Positions 39,369 through 48,463 are shown, counted from the stretch's first letter. The stretch: DNA of 64,000 nt from Nocardioides sediminis (GCF_003047295.1 NZ_PZYZ01000006.1:248001-312000); one strand, 5' to 3'. Notes: generated by a model from the sequence alone, not told the origin. Program-made: numbers and translations.

Positions 39369-40184
39369 ATGCCCGCTGAGGACGCCGCCGACACCCTGGT
39401 CACCTGCACGATCGAGCGCAACGTCGCCCGGGTGCGGCTGACCCGCCCCGACAAGCTCAACGCGCTCACCCTCGACACGCTCGAGCAGCTCATCGACACC
39501 GCCGGGATGCTGCGCCGGGACAAGTCGCTGCGGGCCGTGGTGCTGGACGGCGAGGGAGATGCGTTCTGCGCCGGCCTCGACTTCGGCACCGTGATGCGGC
39601 AGCCGGCCCGGGTGGCGACGGCGTTCGTGCCGCGCCCGTGGCGGGGCACCAACACCTTCCAGGAGGCGTGCTGGGCCTGGCGGCGCCTCCCGGTCCCGGT
39701 CATCGCGGCCGTGCACGGGCACTGCCTCGGCGGTGGTCTGCAGATCGCGCTGGCCGCCGACTTCCGGATCGCCCACCCCGACTCGCGCTGGTCGGTGCTG
39801 GAGGGCAAGTGGGGGATCATCCCCGACATGTCCGGCGTACGCAGCCTGGCCGAGCTGGTCGGCATCGAGACGGCCAAGCGGCTGACGATGACTGCCGAGA
39901 CCTTCAGCGGCAAGGAGGCCCACGAGATGGGCCTGGTCGGCCGGCTGGACGCCTACCCGGCGGCGGCCGCCCTCGAGCTCGCCGAGGAGCTCAAGAAGCG
40001 CTCGCCCGACCAGCTCGCCGCCGCCAAGCGGCTCTTCAACGACACCTGGACGTCCAGCCCGCGGCACACATTCGCCCGCGAGCGGGTCGAGCAGGCTTTC
40101 TTGCTCTTCAACCGCAACACCAAGGTCGCCCGCGAGGCGGCCTTCGCCAAGGTCAGCCCCGTCTTCGGGCCCCGCTCGCGCTGA
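39369..40184 (+). CDS. Crotonase-family protein (enoyl-CoA hydratase/isomerase)
   Basis: Crotonase-fold protein of 271 aa. The oxyanion hole residues lie in AFCAGLDFG and in HGHCLGGGLQ, and the acyl-CoA pocket follows. Where enoyl-CoA hydratases have catalytic Glu in a PGxGGT context, this reads GIIPDMSG, an Asp as in dienoyl-CoA isomerases; the first hydratase Glu is also absent or displaced. It is therefore more likely an isomerase or other crotonase activity than a hydratase. A TACCCT hexamer precedes the ATG at 6 nt. Its relation to the upstream PaaN is unknown. Confidence 0.82.
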   Translation: MPAEDAADTLVTCTIERNVARVRLTRPDKLNALTLDTLEQLIDTAGMLRRDKSLRAVVLDGEGDAFCAGLDFGTVMRQPARVATAFVPRPWRGTNTFQEACWAWRRLPVPVIAAVHGHCLGGGLQIALAADFRIAHPDSRWSVLEGKWGIIPDMSGVRSLAELVGIETAKRLTMTAETFSGKEAHEMGLVGRLDAYPAAAALELAEELKKRSPDQLAAAKRLFNDTWTSSPRHTFARERVEQAFLLFNRNTKVAREAAFAKVSPVFGPRSR

Positions 40185-40787
40185 GGCGGATATCGCCCCT
40201 GAGGCGACGCCCGAGTCCGTACGACGGGGTGGCGGTCTGGAGGCGTGTGCGACCAGGGCAGTCGCACATCGAGCACCCTCGTCGCTGCGTTGACGCGCGT
40301 CGAGCGATTGCGGGTGGCGGGAGGGGCGAGTCGGCGGTGAAGCTCCTAGCGAGCCCTACTACGCCGCTTGCGGGCGCACCCTCGTTCGTACAGAACGGTT
40401 GCCGACAGGTGCCCGGTCGAGCCCTCCACAGGGCCCCCCGTCGATCCACTAGCCCGTATCTCGCGGCCGTCGGCAAGCGCACCGACCGCTCGCCCCCTTG
40501 GGGACTCCGAGGGAAGCGAGGAAGACCGCATCCAGTTCCGGCAGCTGATGGGTCAAACATGCCACCGGCGACTAGGCGTCCAAGCGAACGCGCTTCGGCG
40601 CCCCGCGCCCCGCGCGACCACATCGCTTCATGGCTCGGTCTTCACGTGCGCGAGTCCGCTCCCGCGCAGGACCGAGCCGCGCCCGCATGCTCTGAGGGAA
40701 GTGGTCTATGCAGCCCACGACCACCGGTTGTCGCGGACCGAGGCCGCGAGGAGAGTGAGGAAGTTCCCCAACTGCGAAGGAGTGACC
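40185..40787. other. 603-bp region without a recognisable gene
   Basis: No RNA gene or recognisable protein was found. It contains GCGGATATCGC just after the crotonase stop, somewhat lower GC and more irregular codon structure than the flanks, and a strong AAGGAG site (40777-40782) for the next gene. Open frames on both strands cross it but are low-complexity. It may be the scar of a lost gene at the edge of an acquired segment. Confidence 0.55.
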
Positions 40788-41768
40788 ATGCCCCCGATGT
40801 CCGCTCGACCGAGGAGATCCTCGGTGTTCCTCGCGGTGTTCGCCCTGTTGATTGCCGCCATGCCCACACTGCTGGCAAGCAACGCCCACGCCGCGTCCAC
40901 TACCAAGGCCAAGACCTGGAACGTCATGGTCGGCGCAGAGTCGAGCTCAGGCGCCGTACAGACGATGGCGTACGGGCCGAAGAAGATCTGGATCAACGCC
41001 GGCGACACGGTGCACTGGGTCTCCAACTCGATGGAGCCGCACACCGTCTCGTTCATCAACGACAAGCACCCCGCCGTCGAGTTCGATCTGGCGACCACCT
41101 ACATGACAGCGCCGACGTCGAAGGGGTCGATCTCCAAGCCGGGGCAGTTCCGCAGCTCCGGGATCATGACCCCCGCGCCCGACGCCCTCTTCCCGGACGC
41201 GGTCAAGTCGTACGACTTGAAGTTCAAGAAGCCGGGCAAGTACAAGTACCTGTGCTACGTCCACGGCGAGGCCATGAAAGCGGTCGTCGTGGTCCGCAAG
41301 GCCGGCACGCCCTATCCGCACACGCAGTCGGACTACAACGCGATGGCCACCAAGGCATCGAATGCGGACATCGAGCACGGGCTCGACCTGTGGGCCAACG
41401 CGCTTGGTGCTGCCGACTCCCACCACGTGTTCGCGGGCGCCGCTGACATGCGCGTGCAGGTCAACCGGTTCATCCCTGGCAACGTCGTGGTGAAGGTCGG
41501 CGAGAGCGTGACCTTCGACATGGCGAGGAACGCGTTCCCGGTCCCGCACACGATCACGTTCGGACCGCCGCCTGCCAACCCGTTCGCGCCGACCGGCGAT
41601 CCGACGAACTTCCAGGGTGGCGCTCTCAGCTCAGGGGTGATCCTGCCTGCGGGGTTCGGGCCGCCGCCGAGCACGTTCACGGTGAAGTTCACCAAGGCCG
41701 GCACGTACCCCTACGTCTGCCTCGTCCATGCAGGAATGGGGATGGTCGGACAGGTGGTGGTGCAGTAG
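40788..41768 (+). CDS. Secreted tandem cupredoxin (two type-1 copper domains)
   Basis: Exported protein of 326 aa: signal peptide (residues 1 to about 37, ending NAHA), then two plastocyanin/azurin-like domains. Domain 1 keeps the copper ligands His in MEPHTVSF and Cys-His-Met in YLCYVHGEAM; domain 2 keeps His in PVPHTITF and Cys-His-Met in YVCLVHAGMG. Both type-1 sites look functional, unlike most duplicated cupredoxins where one is lost. Likely an electron carrier or copper-binding protein in the periplasm-like space. ATG 40788 follows AAGGAG by 5 nt. A hairpin follows the stop. Confidence 0.83.
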   Translation: MPPMSARPRRSSVFLAVFALLIAAMPTLLASNAHAASTTKAKTWNVMVGAESSSGAVQTMAYGPKKIWINAGDTVHWVSNSMEPHTVSFINDKHPAVEFDLATTYMTAPTSKGSISKPGQFRSSGIMTPAPDALFPDAVKSYDLKFKKPGKYKYLCYVHGEAMKAVVVVRKAGTPYPHTQSDYNAMATKASNADIEHGLDLWANALGAADSHHVFAGAADMRVQVNRFIPGNVVVKVGESVTFDMARNAFPVPHTITFGPPPANPFAPTGDPTNFQGGALSSGVILPAGFGPPPSTFTVKFTKAGTYPYVCLVHAGMGMVGQVVVQ

Positions 41769-41788
41769 CCGTGCCCGAACGGTGAATG

Positions 41789-41813
41789 CGGTTCCGGCCA
41801 GCGGCCGGAACCG
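41789..41813. terminator. Hairpin after the cupredoxin gene
   Basis: 11-bp perfect stem CGGTTCCGGCC (41789-41799) / GGCCGGAACCG (41803-41813), loop AGC, 20 bp after the stop codon. Confidence 0.7.
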
Positions 41814-41868
41814 GCCTCCCGGGACCGACTGAGGCGCTTTCCCATCTGGACACCGAGCCCCTCGGCCT

Positions 41869-41894
41869 CCCTCGGCGGCGCGAAGCGCCGAGGG
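41869..41894. terminator. Second hairpin, function uncertain
   Basis: 9-bp stem CCCTCGGCG (41869-41877) / CGCCGAGGG (41886-41894), loop GCGCGAAG. It lies in the 256-bp gap before the leader ORF and could be a terminator or part of a 5' regulatory region. Confidence 0.45.
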
Positions 41895-42013
41895 CGCTAG
41901 CTCTATGTGCGTTGTGTCAACGCTCGCGATCGTGGAGAACGATCAGACGCCGGCTCGACGGGGGGCTCGCCGGTCGGCGCAGGTCGTCGTCCGGCGTCCG
42001 CAGCGGGCCGGGC

Positions 42014-42019
42014 TAACCT
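42014..42019 (+). promoter_or_regulatory. -10-like hexamer before the leader ORF
   Basis: TAACCT, 5 nt before the ATG at 42025. Confidence 0.5.
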
Positions 42020-42024
42020 GAGGC

Positions 42025-42141
42025 ATGGTCTTCGCCCCGTTCGCACGCGCCGGGGCAGGTCTCCGAGTCATCGTGGCACGAGGTCCCTCGGACGAGACCG
42101 ACCACGGGCGTCGCGCTCGGTCTGGGTACAGGGGCGCGTGA
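42025..42141 (+). CDS. 38-aa leader peptide ORF upstream of the UvrA-like resistance gene
   Basis: A short ORF (MVFAPFARAG to SGYRGA) starts at an ATG that has a -10-like TAACCT 5 nt upstream, and ends in TGA overlapping the GTG of the next gene (GTGA). A leaderless short ORF coupled to a drug-resistance ATPase is the classical layout for translational attenuation by ribosome-targeting antibiotics. No conserved stalling motif is recognised. It may also be the simple 5' end of the transcript. Confidence 0.5.
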   Translation: MVFAPFARAGAGLRVIVARGPSDETDHGRRARSGYRGA

Positions 42142-44504
42142 CCACCGACGCGACCGACGGCTTCGTGCGCGTCCGCGGCGCCAACGAGCACAACCTCCGC
42201 AACGTCGACGTCGACATCCCTCGGAACGCCATGGTCGCGTTCACCGGGATCTCCGGCTCGGGGAAGTCGTCGCTGGCATTCGGCACGCTGTACGCCGAGG
42301 CGCAGCGTCGCTACTTCGAGTCGGTGGCGCCCTACGCGCGCCGGCTGCTGCAGCAGGTCGGTGCCCCGCATGTCCAGGAGGTCACCGGGCTGCCGCCGGC
42401 GGTGGCGCTGCAGCAGCGTCGCGGCGCGGCCACGTCCCGCTCGTCGGTCGGCACCCTCACGACGCTGTCCAACCTGCTGCGGATCCTCTACTCGCGAGCG
42501 GGCGACTACCCCGCCGGGGCTGACCACCTCCCGGCCGAGGCGTTCTCGCCCAACACCGCGGCGGGCGCGTGTCCGCGCTGCCACGGTCTGGGTGTCGTGC
42601 ACGACGTCACCGAGGACCTGCTTGTCCCCGACCCGTCCCTGAGCATCCGCGAGGGCGCGATCGCCGCTTGGCCCGGCGCGTGGCAGGGTGCCAACCTGCG
42701 CAGCATCGTCACCGGTCTCGGCATCGACGTCGACAAGCCGTGGCACAAGCTCAGGAAGAGGGACCGAGACTGGCTGCTCTTCACCGACGAGCAGCCGTCG
42801 GTGCTCATCAAACCGGAGCGCGACCGCATCGACCACGGCTACTACGGGAAGTTCTGGAGCGCGCGCAAGCACGTCATGCACGTCCTGGCCGACTCCAAGA
42901 GCGAGCGGATGCGCGAGCGCGCGCTGCGGTTCGTCGAGGATGCACCCTGCCCGGACTGCCACGGCAGCGGACTGCGGCCGGAAGCACTCGCGGTGACCTT
43001 CCTCGGGCACTCGATCGCCGAGGTCAACGCCCTCCCGTTCACGCAGCTGGTCGCGCTGCTGCGACCGGTCGCCGAGCAGCCCGAGGAGACCGACGAGGTC
43101 GCGGTGCGGATCTGCGCCGATCTGGTTGCCCGCATCGAGGTGCTGCTCGACCTCGGCCTGGGCTACCTGAGCCTGGGGCGGAGCTCGACGACCCTGTCGC
43201 CCGGTGAGGTGCAGCGCCTGCGGATCGCCACCCAGCTGCGTTCCGGGCTGTTCGGGGTCGTCTACGTCCTGGACGAGCCCTCCGCCGGCCTGCACCCGGC
43301 CGACGCGGAGCCGCTGCTGGACGTCCTGGACCGCCTGAAGGCGTCCGGCAACTCGCTGTTCGTCGTGGAGCACGACCTCGACGTCGTATGGCGTGCGGAC
43401 TGGGTCGTCGACATCGGTCCCGGTGCGGGCGAGGCCGGGGGCCGCGTGCTCTACAGCGGCCCGGTGGCGGACCTGGAGGACGTCACCGAGTCGGCCACGA
43501 GCTCCTACTTGTTCGGTCGCGCGGAGCGGCTGGTGCACGACGTCCGTGCCCCGCAGGGCTGGCTGCGGCTGGCCGGGGTGCGCCGCCACAACCTGCGCGA
43601 CCTGTCCGTCGACATCCCGCTCTGTGTGCTGACCGCCGTCACCGGGGTGTCCGGGTCCGGCAAGTCGACCCTGGTCAGCCAGGTGCTCGCCGAGGACCCG
43701 ACCGCCCTCGAGTCGTTCGACCGACTGGTCCTCGTCGACCAGCGGCCGATCGGCCGGACGCCGCGGTCCAACCTCGCGACGTACACGGGGATGTTCGACG
43801 CCGTGCGGAAGCTGTACGCCGCCACGGACGCCGCCCGAGCTCGCGGCTACGGCGCAGGCCGCTTCTCCTTCAACGTCCCCGAGGGTCGCTGCGAGACTTG
43901 TCAGGGCGAGGGATTCGTCTCCGTCGAGCTGCTGTTCCTGCCCGGCACCTACGCACCGTGCCCGACGTGCCACGGCGATCGCTACAACGCCGAGACGCTC
44001 GAGATCACCTACCGCGACAAGAACATCGCGGAGGTCCTCGCCCTGTCCGTCGACGACGCCGCGACGTTCCTCGCCGACGTGCCGGCCGCCGCACGCAGCC
44101 TCCAGACGCTGCGCGAGGTGGGCCTGGGCTACCTGCGACTGGGACAGCCGGCGACCGAGCTCAGCGGCGGCGAGGCGCAACGCATCAAGCTCGCCACCGA
44201 GCTCCAGCGGGCACACCGCGGCCACGCGCTCTACCTGCTCGACGAGCCGACCTCGGGACTGCACCCCGCGGACACCGCGCTCCTGCTGCGCCAGTTGCAC
44301 CGCCTCGTCGACGCCGGCAACACGGTGGTCCTCGTCGAGCACGACCTCGACGCGGTCGCCACCGCCGACTGGGTCATCGACCTCGGCCCCGGCGGAGGAG
44401 ACGCCGGCGGTCGGGTCGTCGCGACCGGGACGCCGGCCGACATCGCGAAGGCCGAAGGCAGCGTGACCGCGCCGTACCTCGCGCGGCGGCTCGAGCGGAC
44501 CTGA
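42138..44504 (+). CDS. UvrA-like class II ATPase (drug resistance, DrrC/UvrA2-like)
   Basis: ABC-type ATPase of 788 aa, shorter than the roughly 950-residue UvrA. Two Walker A motifs (GISGSGKSSLAF near residue 38, VSGSGKSTL near 515) and two signature sets (LSPGEVQRLRIA, LSGGEAQRIKLA) with EHDLDVVW and EHDLDAVA switch regions are present. Zinc-finger CxxC pairs occur (CPRCHGLG, CPDCHGSG, CETCQGEG, CPTCHGD). The sequence runs directly from the first ATPase half to the Zn module, so the UvrB-binding domain is missing. Such class II UvrAs protect cells from DNA-binding antibiotics such as anthracyclines. GTG 42138 is coupled to the preceding leader ORF. Confidence 0.85.
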   Translation: MTTDATDGFVRVRGANEHNLRNVDVDIPRNAMVAFTGISGSGKSSLAFGTLYAEAQRRYFESVAPYARRLLQQVGAPHVQEVTGLPPAVALQQRRGAATSRSSVGTLTTLSNLLRILYSRAGDYPAGADHLPAEAFSPNTAAGACPRCHGLGVVHDVTEDLLVPDPSLSIREGAIAAWPGAWQGANLRSIVTGLGIDVDKPWHKLRKRDRDWLLFTDEQPSVLIKPERDRIDHGYYGKFWSARKHVMHVLADSKSERMRERALRFVEDAPCPDCHGSGLRPEALAVTFLGHSIAEVNALPFTQLVALLRPVAEQPEETDEVAVRICADLVARIEVLLDLGLGYLSLGRSSTTLSPGEVQRLRIATQLRSGLFGVVYVLDEPSAGLHPADAEPLLDVLDRLKASGNSLFVVEHDLDVVWRADWVVDIGPGAGEAGGRVLYSGPVADLEDVTESATSSYLFGRAERLVHDVRAPQGWLRLAGVRRHNLRDLSVDIPLCVLTAVTGVSGSGKSTLVSQVLAEDPTALESFDRLVLVDQRPIGRTPRSNLATYTGMFDAVRKLYAATDAARARGYGAGRFSFNVPEGRCETCQGEGFVSVELLFLPGTYAPCPTCHGDRYNAETLEITYRDKNIAEVLALSVDDAATFLADVPAAARSLQTLREVGLGYLRLGQPATELSGGEAQRIKLATELQRAHRGHALYLLDEPTSGLHPADTALLLRQLHRLVDAGNTVVLVEHDLDAVATADWVIDLGPGGGDAGGRVVATGTPADIAKAEGSVTAPYLARRLERT

Positions 44505-44538
44505 GCGTTCTGCGAGGCCCTGGGCACGACGCTCGCCG

Positions 44539-44544
44539 TAGACT
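44539..44544 (+). promoter_or_regulatory. -10-like hexamer before the MFS gene
   Basis: TAGACT, 7 nt before the GTG at 44552. Confidence 0.45.
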
Positions 44545-44551
44545 CCCCGCC

Positions 44552-45793
44552 GTGAGTGCAGGGGGGCCGATCTGGCGTCAGCCGGGGATGGCTCCGCTGG
44601 TCGCGATGACGTGCGCGGGGTTCTCCGGCTACGCCCTGCTGCTGACTGTCGCCCCGCTGTGGGCGGTCGAGGGCGGGGCGACCACCGCCGGTTCGGGACT
44701 CGTCAACGGCGTGCTCCTGCTGTTCACCGTGCTGACCCAGCTGCTCGTCCCGCGCGCCCTGCACAGGTTCGGGTGGGGGCCGGCGCTCGCCGTGGGGCTG
44801 GCGCTACTGGGTGTCCCGGGCGTCCTGATGTCGTTGAACAACGCTCTCGGCGCGGTCCTCGCGCTCTCGGCGGTCCGGGGGGTCGGGTTCGGTGTCCTCA
44901 CCGTCGCCGGCAGCGCGGCCGTCGCCGCGCTGGTGGGTGCGGAGCGCCGCGGGGAGGCGATCGGCGCCTACGGCCTCGCCGTCGCACTGCCCAACCTCGT
45001 CCTGCTGCCCGCCGGACCGTGGATCGCCGAGAGCCTCGGCTGGTGGGTGGTGTTCGCGCTCAGCGCCCTGCCGCTGGTCGGCATCCCTGCGGCGTTCCGT
45101 CTCTCGTCGGCGCTCCGGCTCAGCGCGCCGGACCTGCACCCCGGGACGACGGTCTCGCCCGACCCCGACGACCCGGAGTTCAAGGCCTACCTACGGTTGA
45201 TGCGGCCGATGATGCTGCTGCTGGCGGTCACGTTGGCGGGCGGGGCGGTGATCACGTTCACGCCCCAGATGGTCGACAGCCCGTCGGTCGCGGCAGGCGG
45301 TCTGTTCCTGATGGGGCTGTCGGCTGCTTTCAGCCGGTGGCGGGTCGGCGCCCTGGCGGACCGGTACGGCCCCCAGCGCTTCGTCGTACCCCTCGTCCCC
45401 CTGACCGGGGTAGGGATGGCGCTCGTGGCGTGGTCGGTCGCTAGCTCCGACGGCGTACGCGTCGGATCCTTCCTGGTCGCCATGCTCCTGGTCGGCCTCT
45501 GCTACGGGGGCCTGCAGAACCTGACGCTCCTGATCTCCTTCACGGCCGTCTCGCGCCGGCACCACAACCTCGCGAGCGCTGTGTGGAACGTCGGCTTCGA
45601 CGCGGGTACGGCGCTGGGCTCGGTGGCCGTCGGGGTGATCGCCCAGCTCACCTCCTTCGCGACCGCGTTCCTCGTCGCCGGCGCGATCGCCGTGGCGACG
45701 CTCCCGCTCGCACTGCAGGGGCGGACCGGCTCCGCCGCGAGGAGGACGCGTCGTGTAGGCATGGAGCGAGCCGAGCCACCGAGGGAGACCTGA
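44552..45793 (+). CDS. MFS transporter (sugar/drug exporter-like)
   Basis: Twelve-helix transporter of 413 aa; motifs include RLMRPMMLLLAVTLAGGA and LADRYGPQRFVVP in the inter-half loop, suggesting an MFS_1-type exporter. The C-terminus is Arg/Glu-rich and charged. Its stop overlaps the ATG of the following acyl-CoA dehydrogenase (TGATG), an odd pairing of transport with beta-oxidation. It may act with the upstream resistance ATPase, but the link is only position. GTG 44552 has a TAGACT hexamer at 7 nt. Confidence 0.85.
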   Translation: MSAGGPIWRQPGMAPLVAMTCAGFSGYALLLTVAPLWAVEGGATTAGSGLVNGVLLLFTVLTQLLVPRALHRFGWGPALAVGLALLGVPGVLMSLNNALGAVLALSAVRGVGFGVLTVAGSAAVAALVGAERRGEAIGAYGLAVALPNLVLLPAGPWIAESLGWWVVFALSALPLVGIPAAFRLSSALRLSAPDLHPGTTVSPDPDDPEFKAYLRLMRPMMLLLAVTLAGGAVITFTPQMVDSPSVAAGGLFLMGLSAAFSRWRVGALADRYGPQRFVVPLVPLTGVGMALVAWSVASSDGVRVGSFLVAMLLVGLCYGGLQNLTLLISFTAVSRRHHNLASAVWNVGFDAGTALGSVAVGVIAQLTSFATAFLVAGAIAVATLPLALQGRTGSAARRTRRVGMERAEPPRET

Positions 45794-47586
45794 TGAGCCT
45801 GATCATGTCGCGCCGCGACCTGGAGTTCCTGCTCTTCGAGTGGCTCCACACCGAGACGCTCTTCGAGCGGGAGCGGTTCGCCGAGCACTCCCGCGACGTC
45901 GTCGAGGACCTGCTGGGACTCGCCGAGCGGATCGCGACCGACCAGTTCGCCCCGCACAACCGGGCCGCGGACCTGGCGGAACCGCGCTTCGACGGCGAGC
46001 GGGTCGAGCTGGTCCCGGAGGTCGAGCCGGCGCTGAAGGCCTTCGCCGAGGCGGGGTTCCTGGCGGCGCCGCTGGGCGAGGAGGCCGGCGGGCTGCAGCT
46101 GCCGGCGTCGGTCTTCGGAGCCTGCATGGCGTGGTTCCAGGCGGCCAACGTGGGCACGGCCGGCTACGCGCTGCTCACCATGGCCAACGCCAACCTGCTC
46201 ACCGTCCACGCCGCCCCGGAGCTGGTGAGCCGCTTCGTGGAGCCCATGACCACCGGCCGGTTCTTCGGCACGATGGCCCTCTCCGAGCCCGACTCGGGCT
46301 CCAACCTGGCCGACATCACGACCCGCGCCGAGCCGCAGCCCGACGGCACCTACCGCCTCTTCGGACGCAAGATGTGGATCTCCGGCGGTGACCACGAGAT
46401 GGGCGACAACATCGTGCACCTCGTGCTCGCCCGCACCCCCGGCGCCCCGCTCGGCACGAAGGGGATCTCGCTGTTCCTGGTGCCGAAGTACCTCGTGGCC
46501 GAGGACGGCTCGCTCGGCGAGCGCAACGACGTCGTGCTCGCGGGCATCAACCACAAGATGGGCTTCCGCGGCACGGTCAACACCGCCCCGATCTTCGGTG
46601 ACGGCGCGTTCACGCCCGGCGGACGTCCGGGCGCCGTCGGCCACCTCGTCGGGACCGAGAACCGCGGCCTGCCAGCCATGTTCACGATGATGAACGAGGC
46701 CCGGATCGGCGTCGGCCTGGCGGCCACCGCCCTCGGGTACACCGGCTACCTGAAGTCCCTGGCCTACGCGCGCGAGCGGCTGCAGGGCAGGCCGGTCGGC
46801 GCCTCGCCGGAGTCGCCCCAGGTGCCGCTGGTCGAGCACCCCGACGTACGCCGGATGCTGCTGGCCCAGAAGTCGTACGCCGAGGGCGCGCTCGCCCTCG
46901 TCCTCTTCTGCTCGCGGCTGGTCGACGACGTCGCGTCCCTCGACGACGCCACCGCCCGGGCCGAGGCGGAGACGCTGCTCGGGATCCTCACCCCCATCGC
47001 CAAGAGCTGGCCGTCGCAGTGGTGCCTGGCCGCCAACGACCTGGCGATCCAGGTGCTCGGCGGCGCAGGCTACACGCGGGACCACGACGTCGAGCAGCAC
47101 TACCGCGACAACCGGCTCAACGCGATCCACGAGGGCACCCACGGCATCCAGGGGCTCGACCTGCTCGGCCGCAAGGTGCTGATGGACGCCGGCGCCGGCC
47201 TGACCCTGCTCGTCGGGCGGATGCACGAGACCGCCCGTCGCGCCGCCGGCACCGGGGACGCCGACGGCAAGGGGTACGCCGCACAGCTCACGGCCGCTGC
47301 CGTCCGGCTCGTCGAGGTCACCGGTGCCATCGCCGGCCGCGGCGACCAGCAGGCCATGCTCGCCGACGCCACGGCCTACCTCGAGGCGACCGGCCACCTG
47401 GTGGTGGCCTGGCTCTGGCTCGAGCAGTGGCTCGCGGCCGACCGCAAGGAGTCCGCGTTCCACGAGGGCAAGCGGGCCGCGACGGCGTACTTCTTCGGGC
47501 GCGAGCTGCCGAAGGTGGGGCCGATGCTCGACCTGCTCGCCGCCGGCGACCGCACCACGCTGGACCTCGACCCCGGGGTCCTGTGA
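45793..47586 (+). CDS. Acyl-CoA dehydrogenase (long, DUF-extended type)
   Basis: FAD-dependent acyl-CoA dehydrogenase of 597 aa. The FAD/substrate motif reads MALSEPDSGSNLADITTRA, the middle strand YRLFGRKMWISGGDHEMG is typical of the long AcdA/FadE5-like class, and YTRDHDVEQHYRDNRLNAIHEGT near residue 430 carries the catalytic-region helix. The C-terminal 140 aa form the four-helix domain found in this class. Substrates are usually long-chain acyl-CoAs. The gene starts within the MFS stop (TGATG); this coupling is unusual. Confidence 0.88.
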   Translation: MSLIMSRRDLEFLLFEWLHTETLFERERFAEHSRDVVEDLLGLAERIATDQFAPHNRAADLAEPRFDGERVELVPEVEPALKAFAEAGFLAAPLGEEAGGLQLPASVFGACMAWFQAANVGTAGYALLTMANANLLTVHAAPELVSRFVEPMTTGRFFGTMALSEPDSGSNLADITTRAEPQPDGTYRLFGRKMWISGGDHEMGDNIVHLVLARTPGAPLGTKGISLFLVPKYLVAEDGSLGERNDVVLAGINHKMGFRGTVNTAPIFGDGAFTPGGRPGAVGHLVGTENRGLPAMFTMMNEARIGVGLAATALGYTGYLKSLAYARERLQGRPVGASPESPQVPLVEHPDVRRMLLAQKSYAEGALALVLFCSRLVDDVASLDDATARAEAETLLGILTPIAKSWPSQWCLAANDLAIQVLGGAGYTRDHDVEQHYRDNRLNAIHEGTHGIQGLDLLGRKVLMDAGAGLTLLVGRMHETARRAAGTGDADGKGYAAQLTAAAVRLVEVTGAIAGRGDQQAMLADATAYLEATGHLVVAWLWLEQWLAADRKESAFHEGKRAATAYFFGRELPKVGPMLDLLAAGDRTTLDLDPGVL

Positions 47587-47656
47587 GCGGACGCGAGCCA
47601 CGCCGAACGTAGGCTCGGGCGTGCCACCCACCCGACGCACTCCTCCGAGGAGACCC

Positions 47657-48463
47657 GTGTCCCGCACGACCACCCGATTCCGCACCGTCCTGCCCACCTC
47701 CAGCCGCGCCGCCCTCGGCGCGACCATCGCCGGCGGCGTGCTGACCAGCCTCTCGGCCGCCCCCGAGCGCGTCGGGCGGCTGTTCCGCGGGCGGTTCCCG
47801 ACGGTCGCCGTGACCGGCATGACCGGGGTCGGCAAGACCGAGATGGCCAACCGTCTCGCGCGGCGCACGTCCGGCGAGGGCGTGGGCGAGGTGGGCTCCG
47901 CCGTCATGGAGCGCCGTACCCGCCGCTCGCGCCGGCTGCAGGGCTTCCGGTTCCTCGTCGTGCCGGGGGACAACGCGGCGACGCGGCTCTCGGCCCTCGA
48001 CGAGGTCTTCCACGACGAGCCGGTCGACGGGATCATCCACGTCGTCGCCAACGGCCACGCCACCCCGCGGCGCGTGGCCGGCACGTCGGGCCACGCCACC
48101 GCCACCCGCGAGGAGCTGCTCGCCGCGGAGCTCGAGGACTGGACGATCACCGCGCACCGGATCGCCTCGATGGCCGTACGCCGAGACAGGCCGGTCTGGC
48201 TCGTCATCGCCGTCACCAAGGCCGACCTGTACGCCGACGAGCTGGACGAGGTCGTCGAGTACTACTCCCCGGGGAGCGGGTCGCCCTTCGGCAACCGGAT
48301 CGACGAGCTCCGCGCGCTCGCCGGCGGTGCGAAGCTGTCGGTCGACGTGCTCCCCGTCTCCAGCCGGGGCGGCGACCGTGCCTCGGCCATCCCGCCCAAG
48401 AAGGCGAGCGCGATGGTGGACGCCCTCGCGGCCCGGCTCGCCCAGCTCAGCGGTCACGTCTGA
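47657..48463 (+). CDS. P-loop GTPase-like protein
   Basis: Small GTPase-fold protein of 268 aa. A hydrophobic N-terminal stretch (ALGATIAGGVLTS) precedes the Walker A GMTGVGKTEM at about residue 54; a DxxG-like VPGDNAA follows, and VTKADLY supplies the base-specific loop (TKxD instead of NKxD). It resembles GTPase domains of Era/Obg-like or AIG1-type membrane proteins in actinobacteria; the role is unknown. GTG 47657 has GAGGAG 5-10 nt upstream. An alternative leaderless GTG at 47621, 5 nt after TAGGCT, would add 12 residues. Confidence 0.72.
   Translation: MSRTTTRFRTVLPTSSRAALGATIAGGVLTSLSAAPERVGRLFRGRFPTVAVTGMTGVGKTEMANRLARRTSGEGVGEVGSAVMERRTRRSRRLQGFRFLVVPGDNAATRLSALDEVFHDEPVDGIIHVVANGHATPRRVAGTSGHATATREELLAAELEDWTITAHRIASMAVRRDRPVWLVIAVTKADLYADELDEVVEYYSPGSGSPFGNRIDELRALAGGAKLSVDVLPVSSRGGDRASAIPPKKASAMVDALAARLAQLSGHV

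Noticed and set aside
40185..40787. Possible small gene or pseudogene before the cupredoxin
   Set aside because: Plus- and minus-strand frames have no recognisable protein features; the region is described as gene-free.
41943..44342. 799-codon minus-strand frame opposite the UvrA-like gene
   Set aside because: Complementary to ATPase motifs that are clearly coding on the plus strand.
45502..48219. 905-codon minus-strand frame opposite the acyl-CoA dehydrogenase
   Set aside because: Antisense to strongly conserved genes, no recognisable domains, typical GC3 shadow.
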